NCBI GenBank assembly: GCA_019694555.1
Contig: JAIBBS010000022.1
Location: 1-63,933, forward strand
DNA: 63,933 bases
DNA from: Nannocystaceae bacterium
GTDB taxonomy: Bacteria; Myxococcota_A; Polyangia; Nannocystales; Nannocystaceae
Direction: 5' to 3'
The position numbers were made by a program, and so were the translations under genes. Each line of letters opens with the position of its first letter. Position 1 is the first letter of the stretch. The notes beneath the pieces were generated by a model. It ran no database searches. It was not told where the DNA came from and saw only the letters and a program-made list of their open reading frames with translations. Of this stretch, positions 29,811-39,419 are shown in pieces.

Positions 29811-31046
29811 TCACGGGGCCAAGGGCGTCGGCTGCGGCACGAACAGCTTGCGATCGGCGGGGCTGGGCGCGTCTTGGGGCGCGTCGGTCCCCGCGGTCGC
29901 GTCGGGCTCGGGGCTCGTGGCGGCGGCGGCATCGAGCTCGGCGAGCCGCGGCAACGGCCGGCCGAGCTCGGGTGCATCCGAGGCCAGCGTCGCCTGCAAG
30001 TGCGAGAGCCGGGCCTCGGTCTGCGCGGTGAACTCGCTCTCGAAGCCGAGCCGCCGCGCGGTCTCGAGGTTCTTCTCGAGCACCCAGATGGCCTTGTCCA
30101 CCACCGGTCGGATCTGCTTCTTGAGCTCGTCGTAGTAGATGCGTCGCTGCTTCGCGTCGAGCCAGGTCGGCACCGGCGCGTGCATGAGCGCGTCGTAGAA
30201 CTCGCTGAACAGCGCGCCGAGCTGGTAGCCCGCGGCCGAGACCCAGAACATGTGCTTGGCGCGGATGGTGTGGTTGTAGGCGTCCTGGGCTTCGCGCAGC
30301 AGCGCGAGCTTCTGCTCGAAGCGCTGCTTCATGACGTTCTCGGGCAGCTCGATCGCGACCTCGCGGAAGCGTCGATGGTGGATCGCGCCGCGGTAGAAGC
30401 GGGCCATGCCCACGAAGTAGTAGCTGGCGAAGCGCTCGGACTGCTCGCGCTCGGCCTGTTCGAACAGCGCGTCGGCGCGCGCGAGCACGCGCTCGGCGTC
30501 GTCGAAGCGGTCGAGGTTGAACAGCGCGAAGCCCTGCCGCGCGAGCGCTTCGATGCGGGTCGAGGGCAGCTGCCCGGGCGCGTCCGCGACCGCGGCGAAG
30601 CTGTCGGCGGAGGCCTGCCACTGGCCCAGCTCGGCCTGGCACGCGCCGCGCCGCGCGTCGGTGACGGCGCGATCGGGTGCCTCGGGAAAGCGCGCGAGGT
30701 ACAGCTCGTAGGTGCGCAGCACCGCGGTGCAGTCGCGCATCGCCTCCTGCGACGCGGCCAGCACGACGAGCGCACGTCGTTCGTCGTCGGTGGCGAGGCC
30801 ACCGTCCGCGAGCGCGCGGCCGATCAACGCGACCGCCTCGGCGTGGCGGCCGTCGTCGTGGGCGGCCTCGCCCTCGGCGAGCAGCGCGGTGGGATCCGCA
30901 GCGTCGGCAGGCTGCGCGGCCGCGGGATCGGAGCGCGCGGTGGTGGGCTCGCGCGTGGCGCCGGCGGGTCGACGCGTGCACGCGCCCAGCACCAGCGCCG
31001 CCATGGCGACGCGGGTGGCGACGCGGCGCGACCGCGCCGGCCTCAC
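29811..31046 (-). CDS. TPR-like lipoprotein
   Basis: 411 residues. I chose GTG at 31046: it overlaps the upstream TGA (GTGA), and it gives a basic start (RPARSRR) before the hydrophobic stretch and lipobox LGAC; an ATG at 31004 would leave no charged region. After a short linker the mature protein is helical with TPR-like units (LLAEGEAAHDDGRHAEAVALIGRAL, RRGACQAELGQWQASADSFAAV, RQGFALFNLDRFDDAERVLARA), so it is probably a periplasmic or outer-membrane scaffold. The C-terminal 50 residues are Ala/Pro/Asp-rich. It is coupled to the HEAT-repeat lipoprotein and may act with it; the task is unknown. Confidence 0.8.
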   Translation of the reverse strand: MRPARSRRVATRVAMAALVLGACTRRPAGATREPTTARSDPAAAQPADAADPTALLAEGEAAHDDGRHAEAVALIGRALADGGLATDDERRALVVLAASQEAMRDCTAVLRTYELYLARFPEAPDRAVTDARRGACQAELGQWQASADSFAAVADAPGQLPSTRIEALARQGFALFNLDRFDDAERVLARADALFEQAEREQSERFASYYFVGMARFYRGAIHHRRFREVAIELPENVMKQRFEQKLALLREAQDAYNHTIRAKHMFWVSAAGYQLGALFSEFYDALMHAPVPTWLDAKQRRIYYDELKKQIRPVVDKAIWVLEKNLETARRLGFESEFTAQTEARLSHLQATLASDAPELGRPLPRLAELDAAAATSPEPDATAGTDAPQDAPSPADRKLFVPQPTPLAP

Positions 31047-32824
31047 TTGGCCGGCGCGTCGGCCGGGCCCGCGCCCTCGTGCCCGAGCTTGGCGATGGTG
31101 TCGCGCGCCATGAGCACGGCGGCCTGGTACTTCGCGTCGGTCGAGAGCTTCTCCGACTCGAGCACGGCGTCGAGCGCCTGCGCGCACTCGGGGCAGGTCT
31201 TGCCCTGCAGCATCTTCGCGGGCAGCCACGCCATCGTCACGCGCGCGTCGGGATCACGGACCTTGTAGGCCTTGGCGATCTCGGTCGCGATCTTGGGATC
31301 GCCCGAGCCGAGCTTGGCCAGCTCGACGGCCGACTTCTCGCGCGCGAACCACGGTGCGGCCGAGTCGCGCAGCACGCCCAGGAAGCACTCCTTGTCGGCC
31401 TTGCACTTGCGCGCGACCTCGATGCCGTCCTTCCACTGCGCCATCTCCTTCTTCACGTTGGCATCGGTGGCGGCCGCGATCGCTTCCTCGATCTTGGGCA
31501 GCTCGTCGATGGTCGCGGCGAGGATGGCGAAGCGGCCCGACTCCCAGCGGGCCTCGTACTTGAACTCCTTGGTCACCGCGTCGTCGGAGTACTCCGCGAC
31601 CTTCATGGCGTTGACCAGGCAGTCGACCGCCGGCGTCCCACCGACGCGGCCGAGCGCCTGCAGGATCTCGAACATGTCGCCGGGGTTCTTGCTCGTGAGC
31701 GCACAGGCGCACAGCGAGTCGGTCGCCCGCGGATCGCCGATGAGGCCCAGGGCGTTGGCGACCACCGCTCGCAGCTGCGCGAGCGCGATGCCCAGTCCGC
31801 CGTCGTCCTCCTCGCCGTCCTCGTCGTCGGGCTTCTTCTCCTTCTTGGCGTCGGCCGGCGGCGCGTCGCAGTCCTTGCGGGGATAGGCCGCGAGCAGCGC
31901 GTCGACGGCCTTGGGCGAGCCCATCGCGCCCAGGATGCTGGCGGCGGTCTGGGTCACGACGAACTGGTTGAGGCCCTCCTGCTCGGCGCTCGCCTGCGCG
32001 ACCAGCTTCTGCACCTCGTCGTGCTTGCCGTTGAGCATGTCGACCACGCGCGGGATCGCGGGCTCGCCGATGGCGACCAGCGCCTGCTTCGCACGCACGC
32101 CGACGTTCTTGCTCGTGGCCGCGTCGGGCACGCGGAACGTGACCGTGAGCAGCGCGTCGACGGTCTTCTGCGAGCCGTCGCCGATGTGGCCCAGCGCGGT
32201 CGCGGCCGAGCGATGCACGGTGGTCGGCTGCTTGTCGTGGGGCTGCTCGAGCACCTTGATCAGCACCGGCACGGCCTTCTTGTCGCCCAGCGCACCGAGG
32301 GTCTCGGCCATGAGCGCGCGGACCTTGCCGTTCTCCTCGTCCTTGCCCGAGTCGTTCTTGGGGTTGGCGATGAGCTTCTCGAGCTCGGCGATGACGGTGT
32401 CGACGCTGCCGGTGGCCTTGGCCTTGCGGATGCCCTCGAGCGCGAGGATGGACTTCTTGCGCGCCTCGACGCTGCCGTCGAGCGTGAGCGCCTTGTTCCA
32501 CAGGACCGAGCCCTCGGGCCGGCCGACGTCACGCAGCATCACGAGGATCTTCTCGTGGTGCTCGGTCGCGCTGTCCCAGACCTCGTCGAGCACCGGGATG
32601 ACCTTGGTCGCGAACTCGTCCAGTCGCGCCTTGTTGTCGGGCGACGTGACGACGGTCTTGGTCAGCTCCTCGAGGCCGGTGAAGCCGCTCGCGCGCTTGG
32701 CCGGATCGCGGATGCGCTCGATGTGCGTGTCGAAGCTGTACGGGTCGGGCTCCTTGCAGGCCCCCGCGGCGAGGGTCAGCGAGAGCAGGGAGGCGGACAG
32801 CAGACGGTGCAGGCGCGACTTCAT
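31043..32824 (-). CDS. HEAT-repeat lipoprotein
   Basis: 593 residues. Signal peptide with lipobox AAGAC (Cys23), then helical repeats of the HEAT/PBS type across most of the length: VRALMAETLGALGDKKAVPVLIKVLE, VHRSAATALGHIGDGSQKTVDALL, TAASILGAMGSPKAVDALLAA, VVANALGLIGDPRATDSL. An acidic stretch (about 320-337, KKPDDEDGEEDDGG) interrupts the repeats. Several Cys pairs occur near the C-terminus, including CPECAQ. HEAT solenoids bind other proteins; no partner is visible except the coupled TPR lipoprotein downstream. Upstream, 45 bases away, are the bactofilin genes on the same strand. Confidence 0.85.
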   Translation of the reverse strand: MKSRLHRLLSASLLSLTLAAGACKEPDPYSFDTHIERIRDPAKRASGFTGLEELTKTVVTSPDNKARLDEFATKVIPVLDEVWDSATEHHEKILVMLRDVGRPEGSVLWNKALTLDGSVEARKKSILALEGIRKAKATGSVDTVIAELEKLIANPKNDSGKDEENGKVRALMAETLGALGDKKAVPVLIKVLEQPHDKQPTTVHRSAATALGHIGDGSQKTVDALLTVTFRVPDAATSKNVGVRAKQALVAIGEPAIPRVVDMLNGKHDEVQKLVAQASAEQEGLNQFVVTQTAASILGAMGSPKAVDALLAAYPRKDCDAPPADAKKEKKPDDEDGEEDDGGLGIALAQLRAVVANALGLIGDPRATDSLCACALTSKNPGDMFEILQALGRVGGTPAVDCLVNAMKVAEYSDDAVTKEFKYEARWESGRFAILAATIDELPKIEEAIAAATDANVKKEMAQWKDGIEVARKCKADKECFLGVLRDSAAPWFAREKSAVELAKLGSGDPKIATEIAKAYKVRDPDARVTMAWLPAKMLQGKTCPECAQALDAVLESEKLSTDAKYQAAVLMARDTIAKLGHEGAGPADAPAK

Positions 32825-32869
32825 GGGGACCTCGGCACCGGCGATCGCCGGCTCGACAGGGACGATGGA

Positions 32870-33634
32870 CTAGCGACGGCTGACGCGACGCTTGCCGGGC
32901 TTGGGGATCCGGGCGCGGGGCGAGAGCTTCTTCTTGGGCGCCGGCTCGGCGGGCTCGGGCGGAGCCGGCAGATCGGAACGGGTCGCACGCACGCCGCGGA
33001 AGCGCGCCTCGGGCTCCGCCGAAGCGGCGGACTCGGGCGGCAGCGCGTTGTGGCGCACGATCACGGTGGGCTCGTCCTCGACGGCCTCGGGCTGCGGCGC
33101 AGCCTCGACCCGGCGCGGCGGGGCCTTGCGCTCGGGCGCGCGCTCGAGCGTGACCGCCCGCTCCGCACGCTCGACCGGCGCCGCGGTGGCGCGCGCCGGG
33201 GCGGCCGGCGTGGGACGCCGCACCGCGGTGGTGACCGGGCGCGTGCGCGCCACGGTGCGCGGCTTCTCGCGCAGCGCGGGCGGCTCGGCGCCCATGCGCA
33301 CGTTGCCCTTGAACGCGGCGCCGTCGGCCACGACCAGGCGCGGCGCGTTGATGTCACCGACGAGCTTGGCGCCGGCGTGCAGCGTGACGCAGTCGCGCGC
33401 GGTGACGTTGCCGACGATCACGCCCGAGACCACGACGTTGTGCGCGTCGATCTCGGCCGCGACGATGCCGCCGGGCGCGACGTACAGCGTCTGCGTCAGC
33501 GAGATGGCCCCGTCGACGCGACCCTGCACGTGCAGGTCCTCTTCGCCGCTGACGCGGCCGAGCACGCGGATGTCCGGTCCGATGACCGTGCCCCCGCCCG
33601 TGATCGGGGGATTGGCGTGTTGCGTGCGAGCCAT
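32870..33634 (-). CDS. Bactofilin with long C-terminal tail
   Basis: 254 residues. The bactofilin beta-helix (about 14-118: IRVLGRVSGEEDLHVQGRVDGAIS, VAPGGIVAAEIDAHNVVVSGVIVGNVTA, LVGDINAPRLVVADGAAFKGNVRMG) polymerises without nucleotide into cytoskeletal filaments. The rest is a basic Arg/Ala/Pro tail, much longer than in the two neighbouring copies, ending KPGKRRVSRR; it may bind DNA, membrane or partners. Third of three tandem bactofilin genes; the gap to the second is 3 bases. Confidence 0.92.
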   Translation of the reverse strand: MARTQHANPPITGGGTVIGPDIRVLGRVSGEEDLHVQGRVDGAISLTQTLYVAPGGIVAAEIDAHNVVVSGVIVGNVTARDCVTLHAGAKLVGDINAPRLVVADGAAFKGNVRMGAEPPALREKPRTVARTRPVTTAVRRPTPAAPARATAAPVERAERAVTLERAPERKAPPRRVEAAPQPEAVEDEPTVIVRHNALPPESAASAEPEARFRGVRATRSDLPAPPEPAEPAPKKKLSPRARIPKPGKRRVSRR

Positions 33635-33637
33635 GCG

Positions 33638-33952
33638 TCAGCCGTCCATGTCGACGGAGCCCTTGAACGAGGCACCGTCGGCGATGAGCACCCGCGGCGC
33701 CCGGATGTCGCCGACCACGCGGCAGTTGCTCTTGAGCTCGGCGCGCTCCGTCGCGTGGATGTCCCCCGTGACGCGGCCGTGGATCGTGATGGTGGCGGTC
33801 TCGACGTTGGCTTCGACCACGCCGCTCTCCTCCACGAAGATGTTCTCGCGCAGCGAGACGCGGCCCTTGACGGTGCCCTGGACGACGAGATCCTCGTCGC
33901 CGGTGATCTCGCCGTCGATGACGATGGTGCTGCCTATGACGGTGTTGGCCAT
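33638..33952 (-). CDS. Bactofilin, short
   Basis: 104 residues, almost only the beta-helix core: VIGSTIVIDGEITGDEDLVVQGTVKG, VEESGVVEANVETATITIHGRVTGDI, VVGDIRAPRVLIADGASFKGSVDMDG. The ATG at 33952 begins MANTVIG; the frame is open upstream but that part has no family match. Polymer-forming cytoskeletal protein in the cytoplasm. It lacks the long tail of its downstream neighbour and may co-polymerise with it. Confidence 0.92.
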   Translation of the reverse strand: MANTVIGSTIVIDGEITGDEDLVVQGTVKGRVSLRENIFVEESGVVEANVETATITIHGRVTGDIHATERAELKSNCRVVGDIRAPRVLIADGASFKGSVDMDG

Positions 33953-34039
33953 GATGTCTGCCTGTGGGAAGCGGAGCGGGAGCGGGAAGCGGCGCGGGGC
34001 GCCGCGGCGCACCGGAAGCGGTGGAGAGCGGAGCGGGGA

Positions 34040-34405
34040 TCAGCGGACGCGGCCGAGGCCTTCGGGGAGCTGCACGTCCATCTCGACGGCGCCGTCGAAG
34101 CGCGCGCCGTCGTGGATCATCACGCGCGGCGCGCGGACGTTGCCGACGACCTGTGCGCCGCGCTCGATGGTGACCGAGCGCGACGCGACGATGTCGCCGC
34201 GGACGTCGCCGTGGACCTCGACGCTGGTGACGTCGAGGTCGGCTTCGACGGTGCCGCCGGGCGCGACGACGAGGTGGCCGACGAGCGAGACGCTGCCCTC
34301 GAGCCTGCCCTCGACGACGAGATCTTCCTCACCGGAGAGCGAGCCGCGGACGGTGATCTGCGGGCCCAGCACGCAGGTGGTGGTTCGGGGAGCGGGAGCA
34401 GCCAT
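34040..34405 (-). CDS. Bactofilin, short, first of three
   Basis: 121 residues: MAAPAPRTTTCVLGP, then the beta-helix core (ITVRGSLSGEEDLVVEGRLEGSVS, VAPGGTVEADLDVTSVEVHGDVRGDI, VVGNVRAPRVMIHDGARFDGAVEMD) and a short tail. First gene of the set. Three adjacent bactofilins recall bacNOP of Myxococcus, which scaffold the ParABC-PadC chromosome segregation system; no par genes are seen here. The 214 bases between it and the divergent gshA-like gene hold nothing else. Confidence 0.92.
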   Translation of the reverse strand: MAAPAPRTTTCVLGPQITVRGSLSGEEDLVVEGRLEGSVSLVGHLVVAPGGTVEADLDVTSVEVHGDVRGDIVASRSVTIERGAQVVGNVRAPRVMIHDGARFDGAVEMDVQLPEGLGRVR

Positions 34406-34619
34406 CGCGTTGGAATGCCGGCCCTGCGGTGGAAAAACCGGCGGGCGCAGGCTAACAATGCCGCTGCAGCGCGGTCAAGCGAGCCCGGCTCGCTGCCCGC
34501 GACGGCACGCCCTGGCCCAGCACCACCATTGCCGCGCCCCGCGGCACGGGTAACAACCGCCAGCTCGGGGCCGATCGAGACCCTGCGTCGCCGGCGACGC
34601 GTTCGGCGAGGCAGGGCGC

Positions 34620-36053
34620 ATGTTGGCCATCCACACGTACGAAGCACCCGCGCTGCCCATGCGACCCAAGCACGCCGACGACGAGCCGATCTCGCGAACC
34701 GATCTACTCGACGTGTTCACCGCGGCCATCCGGCCCGACCCCTCCACGCACCTGGTCGGCACCGAGCTGGAGAAGTTCGGCGTGCGCGTGCCCCGGGACG
34801 GCGGCGCACTGCTGCCGGTCGACTACGGCGACATCGCGCGCGTGCTCGCGGCGCTGTGCGACGACCATGGCTGGACGCCGGGTCCCGATCGCGGCGTCGG
34901 CGGAGAGATCATCGAGCTGCGCAAGGACGGCGCTTCGATCACGCTCGAGCCCGGCGGTCAGCTCGAGCTCAGCGGCAAGCCGCTGGCGACGATCCACCAG
35001 ACCTGCGCCGAGTTCACGCAGCACTACCGCGAGCTGCACGCGGTGTCGCTGCCGCTGCAGCTGTCGTGGTTCACCGCCGGCTTCCATCCCTGGGCCACAC
35101 GCGAAGAGCTCAACTGGATGCCCAAGGGTCGCTACCGCGTGATGCGGCAGTACCTGCCCACGCGCGGCGGCCGTGGGCTCGACATGATGCTGCGGACCTG
35201 CACCGTGCAGGCGAACTTCGACTTCGCCTCGGAGCAGCAGTGCGGCGAGCGGTTGCGCGTCGCCAACGCGATCGCGCCGGTGCTGGCGGCGATGTTCGCC
35301 AACTCGCCCCACGTCGAGGGCCGCGACACCGGCCTGCGAACCGCCCGCAGCACGGTGTGGACCGACGTCGACAACGCGCGCTGCGGCACGCCGCCGTTCG
35401 TGTTCGACGGCGCGCCGTTCTCGTGGGAGCGCTACATCGACTGGGCGCTCGACGTGCCGACGTTCTTCGTCAAGCGCGAGGGCACGTACCACCCGCACCA
35501 CGTGCCGTTCCGCGACTTCATGCGCGAGGGCTTCACCGCGCCCGACGGCCGCCACCACGTCGCGACCTGGGCCGACTGGATCCTGCACATGTCGACGGTG
35601 TTCCCCGAGGTGCGGCTCAAGCCGTACATCGAGTTCCGCTCGGCCGACGCGGTCTCGTCGCGGTACCTGTGCGCGCTGCCGGCGGTGCTGCAGGGCGTGC
35701 TCTACGACGACGACGCGCTCGCGGCGACGTGGGCGCGGCTGGGTTCGCTGGACGCGGGCGCGCGCGCGGAGCTGTGGTTCGAGGCGCGGCACGGCGGGGT
35801 CGCCTCGCCGCTGTTGCGGCCGCACGCCGCGTTCGTGCTGGCGCAGGCCCGCGCCGCGCTCGAGCGCCGCAACCGTCGCGACGATCGCGGGCGCACCGAG
35901 GCGCGCTTCCTCGATCCGGTCGACGAGCTGGTCGCGCGCGGACAGAGCCCCGCGGACGTCGTGCTCGAGACCGTCGGCGAGCACGCCGGCCGCACGCCCG
36001 AGGCCCAGCGCGCGTTCGTGCGCGCGCACTACTTCGCCGGCGTCGAGGTCTGA
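34620..36053 (+). CDS. gshA: Plant-type glutamate-cysteine ligase
   Basis: 477 residues of the GCS2 family (EC 6.3.2.2), which joins L-glutamate and L-cysteine with ATP in the first step of glutathione synthesis in the cytoplasm. Motifs: GTELEKFGV near the start, GGEIIELRKDGASITLEPGGQLELSG, NWMPKGRYRVM, TCTVQANFDFASE, and PYIEFRSADA. These match the plant/alphaproteobacterial enzymes. ATG at 34620 is used; a second ATG 39 bases later is possible. No glutathione synthetase gene is in the window. Confidence 0.9.
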   Translation: MLAIHTYEAPALPMRPKHADDEPISRTDLLDVFTAAIRPDPSTHLVGTELEKFGVRVPRDGGALLPVDYGDIARVLAALCDDHGWTPGPDRGVGGEIIELRKDGASITLEPGGQLELSGKPLATIHQTCAEFTQHYRELHAVSLPLQLSWFTAGFHPWATREELNWMPKGRYRVMRQYLPTRGGRGLDMMLRTCTVQANFDFASEQQCGERLRVANAIAPVLAAMFANSPHVEGRDTGLRTARSTVWTDVDNARCGTPPFVFDGAPFSWERYIDWALDVPTFFVKREGTYHPHHVPFRDFMREGFTAPDGRHHVATWADWILHMSTVFPEVRLKPYIEFRSADAVSSRYLCALPAVLQGVLYDDDALAATWARLGSLDAGARAELWFEARHGGVASPLLRPHAAFVLAQARAALERRNRRDDRGRTEARFLDPVDELVARGQSPADVVLETVGEHAGRTPEAQRAFVRAHYFAGVEV

Positions 36054-36145
36054 ACCGCCACGGGCCCGGGGGGCGGGCAGACCGCGAGCGCCCGGATTCG
36101 CCGACAAGGCGGCATCGACCGGCCGGCCGCGCTACGATCGGATCC

Positions 36146-37555
36146 GTGACGCTCCGCAGGCGTTCGCTCGGCGCCGTCTTCGCCTGGGGCCTCGTGGCGT
36201 GCGGCGCCAAGCCGCCGGCCGAGGCGACCCCGACGACCTCGGTTCCGGCGCCGCAGCCCGAGCCCGCGCCGGTCGAGCCCGCGCCACCGCCGGCGCCGAT
36301 GCCGGTGTCGACGCCCGCGAGCGAGGCCGCCCATGCCCACGCGCAGGCCCGCACTGCCGGCGGGGCCCTGCCGCCGCACGACGCGGTCGGCTTCGTACCG
36401 ATCGAGCGCGCCGCGACGGCGCTGGGCCACTTCCACGACGCGCTGCGCCAGCTGGCCGCCGGCAACGATCCCGACGGCAAGGTCCGCGTGACGATCTATG
36501 GTTCGTCGTCGGTCGCGGTCGATCGCTACCCCGGCTACCTGCGCGGCTACCTGCAGCAGCGCTTCGGCGACGGCGGCATCGGCCACGTCGCGCTCGCGCC
36601 GCTGTGGAAGTGGCACCGGCACAACGAGGTCTCGGTGTCGGCGTCGCGCGGCTGGAGCGTCGAGCACGGACAGAAGACCACGATCCGCGACGGCGGCCAC
36701 CTGGGCCTGATGGGCGCCACGACCTTCGGCGCGCGCAAGCGCGTGAGCACGAAGCTGGCCGGCGGCGCGCCCGAGTCGTTCTCGCGCTACGACGACAGCG
36801 ACACGCTCACGCTGCACTACCTCGCGCAACCCAAGGGCGGACACTTCACGGTCGCGCTCGGCGGCAAGGCCGTGCGCACGATCTCGACCCGCGCGGCCGC
36901 GGACGCCGTGCACGCGTTCGCGGTGCCGCACAAGCCCGGCACCACGCTGCCGCCGCTCGAGCTGACGCTCAAGGGCGACGGCGAGGTGCGGCTGCTGGGC
37001 GCCGAGCTCGAGCGCGACGAGCCCGGCGTCATCGTCGACTCGCTCGGCATCGGCGGCACGCGGGCCGCCAACATGCTGCGGTGGAACGAGACCGAGTGGG
37101 CCGCCGCGCTGACCGCCCGTGCGCCGGATCTATGGATCCTCGCCTACGGCGCCAACGAGTGCATGGACGAGGACGAGCCCATCGAGACCTACCGCGAGAA
37201 CCTGCAGCAGGTGCTGCAGCGCTTCGCCCAGGCCGCGCCCGGGGCCAGCTGCGTGCTCGTCGGCCCGGTCGACTTCCCGCGCAAGGGCGACGACGGCGTG
37301 TGGGTGCCGCGGCCGCGGCTGTCGCAGATCATCGAGGTCCAGCGCGCGCTCGCGCTCGAGCGCGGCTGCGGCTACTTCGACACGCGCGCGTGGATGGGCG
37401 GCGAGGGCTCGATGGATCGCTGGGTCGTCGCCGAGCTGGCCAAGGGCGACCATCTGCACTTCACCAAGCTCGGCTACCTGCACATGGGCCGGGTGCTCGC
37501 CGACGCGCTGATGCGGGACTTCGACGGCGCCACGGCCGTAGCCCGCGCGCAATAG
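36146..37555 (+). CDS. SGNH/GDSL hydrolase-like lipoprotein
   Basis: 469 residues. GTG at 36146 gives a basic start, hydrophobic stretch and lipobox LVAC; the open frame upstream is not coding. A Pro/Ala-rich linker (about 28-70) precedes an SGNH fold: VTIYGSSSVAV (nucleophile in block I, Ser120 or 121), a beta-sandwich insert (about 180-290), YGANECMD (block III with Asn) and DHLHFTKLGYLHMG (block V with Asp and His). Such enzymes deacetylate cell-wall sugars or hydrolyse esters. The insertion between blocks I and III resembles those of peptidoglycan O-acetylesterases. The substrate is unknown. Confidence 0.82.
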   Translation: MTLRRRSLGAVFAWGLVACGAKPPAEATPTTSVPAPQPEPAPVEPAPPPAPMPVSTPASEAAHAHAQARTAGGALPPHDAVGFVPIERAATALGHFHDALRQLAAGNDPDGKVRVTIYGSSSVAVDRYPGYLRGYLQQRFGDGGIGHVALAPLWKWHRHNEVSVSASRGWSVEHGQKTTIRDGGHLGLMGATTFGARKRVSTKLAGGAPESFSRYDDSDTLTLHYLAQPKGGHFTVALGGKAVRTISTRAAADAVHAFAVPHKPGTTLPPLELTLKGDGEVRLLGAELERDEPGVIVDSLGIGGTRAANMLRWNETEWAAALTARAPDLWILAYGANECMDEDEPIETYRENLQQVLQRFAQAAPGASCVLVGPVDFPRKGDDGVWVPRPRLSQIIEVQRALALERGCGYFDTRAWMGGEGSMDRWVVAELAKGDHLHFTKLGYLHMGRVLADALMRDFDGATAVARAQ

Positions 37556-37677
37556 GGATCGCGCGGGGACCCGGCGGACCGCGGTCGCGATCACCGGCCT
37601 CGCGCACCGTCGCGGCGGGCTTTTGCGATCGCGCTGCTGCCCGCACCGGCTTGATGCTATAGCCGCACGCCACCGCG

Positions 37678-39351
37678 ATGCGCCGCGCCCTGCCCTGCCT
37701 CGCCCCGCTCTGCCTCGCGCTGCCGCTGGTCGCTGCGCCTGCGTCGGCGCGGGCATCGGGCTTCGACGCGCCCCTCATCGGATCGGGCCAGTCGGGCCCC
37801 GTCACCGACGACGCCGCCGCGACGTGGTGGAACCCGGGCCGACTGGGGACGCTGCGCCAGCCCGAGCTGCAGGTCGGCGCGGGCCTGGTGTTCGGCGCGA
37901 TCGGCTACCAACGCGATCTGCGGGGGCAGTACCAGTTCTCCGACAACCTCGGCTTCAAGACCCCGATCGATCCCGCCGACATCGACCCGATGAAGTTCGG
38001 CCAGCAGCAGAAGGTCCGCGCGACCCCGGTCGGGCCCGCGCTCGATCTCTACGCTGCGATCCCGGCGATCCCCGATCGCTTGGTCTTCGGCGTCGGCGTG
38101 GGCATCCCCTACGTGGCGCTGCTGGGCTTCCCCAAGGACGGTCCGCAGCGCTTCGCGGGCCAGTCGATCTTCCTCGCCGCACCGCACACCACGCTGGCGA
38201 TGGCGGTGCGGGCCCATCGCGTGATCTCGATCGGCGCGGGCGTCTCGTACGTGCTCGGCACGCTGTCGCTGTCGAAGATCCAGGACTTCGGCGCGGTCGA
38301 CCTGTTCGGCGACAGCCTCTCGCGGCCGCCGATCGGCCAGGCCAACGACTTCGGCGCCAACGCGCCGCCGCAGGTGCGCGAGCTCGACGTGCTCGCGCGA
38401 CCGATCGAGATCAAGCAGGCCATCGCGCACGGCATCTCGTTCAACGCCGGCATCGCGCTGCAACCCACCGACAAGCTCTCGCTGGGCCTGGTCTACCACC
38501 ACGGCGCCAACCTGACGTTCCACGGCAAGTTCCGCCTGGACATGAACGACGAGTTCTTCACGCAGGATCTCGCGGCGCAGGGCCTGCAGTACAAGCCGCT
38601 GGTCACGGGCAAGACCACCGTGCGCCTGCGCCTGCCCAAGCGCATCACGCTGGGCGCCGGCTACCGCATCAGCAAGCGCTTCGGCCTCGACGGCTTCGTC
38701 TCGTACGTCTTCTACCAGGACTTCGATCGCATCCGCATCCGCCTGAGCTCGCCGGATCTCGCGCAGCCGGGCCTGGGCCTGGGGCCCGACAACGACCAGA
38801 ACCTCATCCGCAACTGGAAGGGCACGGTCAACACCGAGATCAACGGCCGCATCGAGGCGACCGAGAAGCTGCGGGTCTCGGTCACCGTCGGCTACAACTC
38901 GCCCGCGTCGCCCGACTCGACGCTCGACGTGTTCTCGCCCGATGGTCACCGCATGATCGTGGGCGCGGGCATCCGTCATCGCTTCTCGCCGCGCTTCGCC
39001 CTGCTCGCGGACGTCAAGACGCAGTTCATCGTGCCGCGCACCAACACGAAGTCGGACTACGACCTCGGCAACGGTCGCTACACCATGTTCATCGGCGCGG
39101 CGATGGTGCACGGGCAGTTCCGCTTCGGCACGCCCGGCGGCAAGCGAGCGAAGGCCAAGGCCAAGGCCACACCGTCGCGCCCGCCTTCGACCGCGCCGCA
39201 GCCCGACGCGGCAGCAGACGATCCCGCCGCGACGCAGCCGCCGGCGAGCGAAGCCGCGCCCGCGAGCGACGCGCCCGCATCGCGTGGTGGCCCCGGCGTG
39301 GGCGGGCCCACGCCTCCGCCTCCGCCGCCGGTGCCCGAACCCGGGCACTGA
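37678..39351 (+). CDS. FadL/TodX-like outer-membrane transport protein
   Basis: 557 residues. Signal peptide (CLALPLVAAPASARA), then an early GSGQSGPVTDDAAATWWNPGRLG, the N-terminal plug motif of FadL-type porins (NPAG-like), followed by about 14 amphipathic beta strands to residue 485 (for example ISFNAGIALQPTDKLSLGLVYHH, VRLRLPKRITLGAGYRI, VSVTVGYNSPASPDSTLD). FadL proteins carry hydrophobic molecules such as long-chain fatty acids or aromatics across the outer membrane. A Pro/Ala-rich tail of about 70 residues, odd for the family, extends past the barrel into the periplasm. Confidence 0.85.
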   Translation: MRRALPCLAPLCLALPLVAAPASARASGFDAPLIGSGQSGPVTDDAAATWWNPGRLGTLRQPELQVGAGLVFGAIGYQRDLRGQYQFSDNLGFKTPIDPADIDPMKFGQQQKVRATPVGPALDLYAAIPAIPDRLVFGVGVGIPYVALLGFPKDGPQRFAGQSIFLAAPHTTLAMAVRAHRVISIGAGVSYVLGTLSLSKIQDFGAVDLFGDSLSRPPIGQANDFGANAPPQVRELDVLARPIEIKQAIAHGISFNAGIALQPTDKLSLGLVYHHGANLTFHGKFRLDMNDEFFTQDLAAQGLQYKPLVTGKTTVRLRLPKRITLGAGYRISKRFGLDGFVSYVFYQDFDRIRIRLSSPDLAQPGLGLGPDNDQNLIRNWKGTVNTEINGRIEATEKLRVSVTVGYNSPASPDSTLDVFSPDGHRMIVGAGIRHRFSPRFALLADVKTQFIVPRTNTKSDYDLGNGRYTMFIGAAMVHGQFRFGTPGGKRAKAKAKATPSRPPSTAPQPDAAADDPAATQPPASEAAPASDAPASRGGPGVGGPTPPPPPPVPEPGH

Positions 39352-39419
39352 CGCGCGGGGGTTCGACCGGGCTCGACATCGCGGCCGGCTGTGTACGACG
39401 ATGTACGCGGGGGCCGCGA

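Noticed and set aside
30677..36145. A 2292-codon open frame spanning several genes
   Set aside because: Only its last part (from 36146, the SGNH lipoprotein) shows a signal peptide and family motifs; the rest is antisense or out of frame with real genes.
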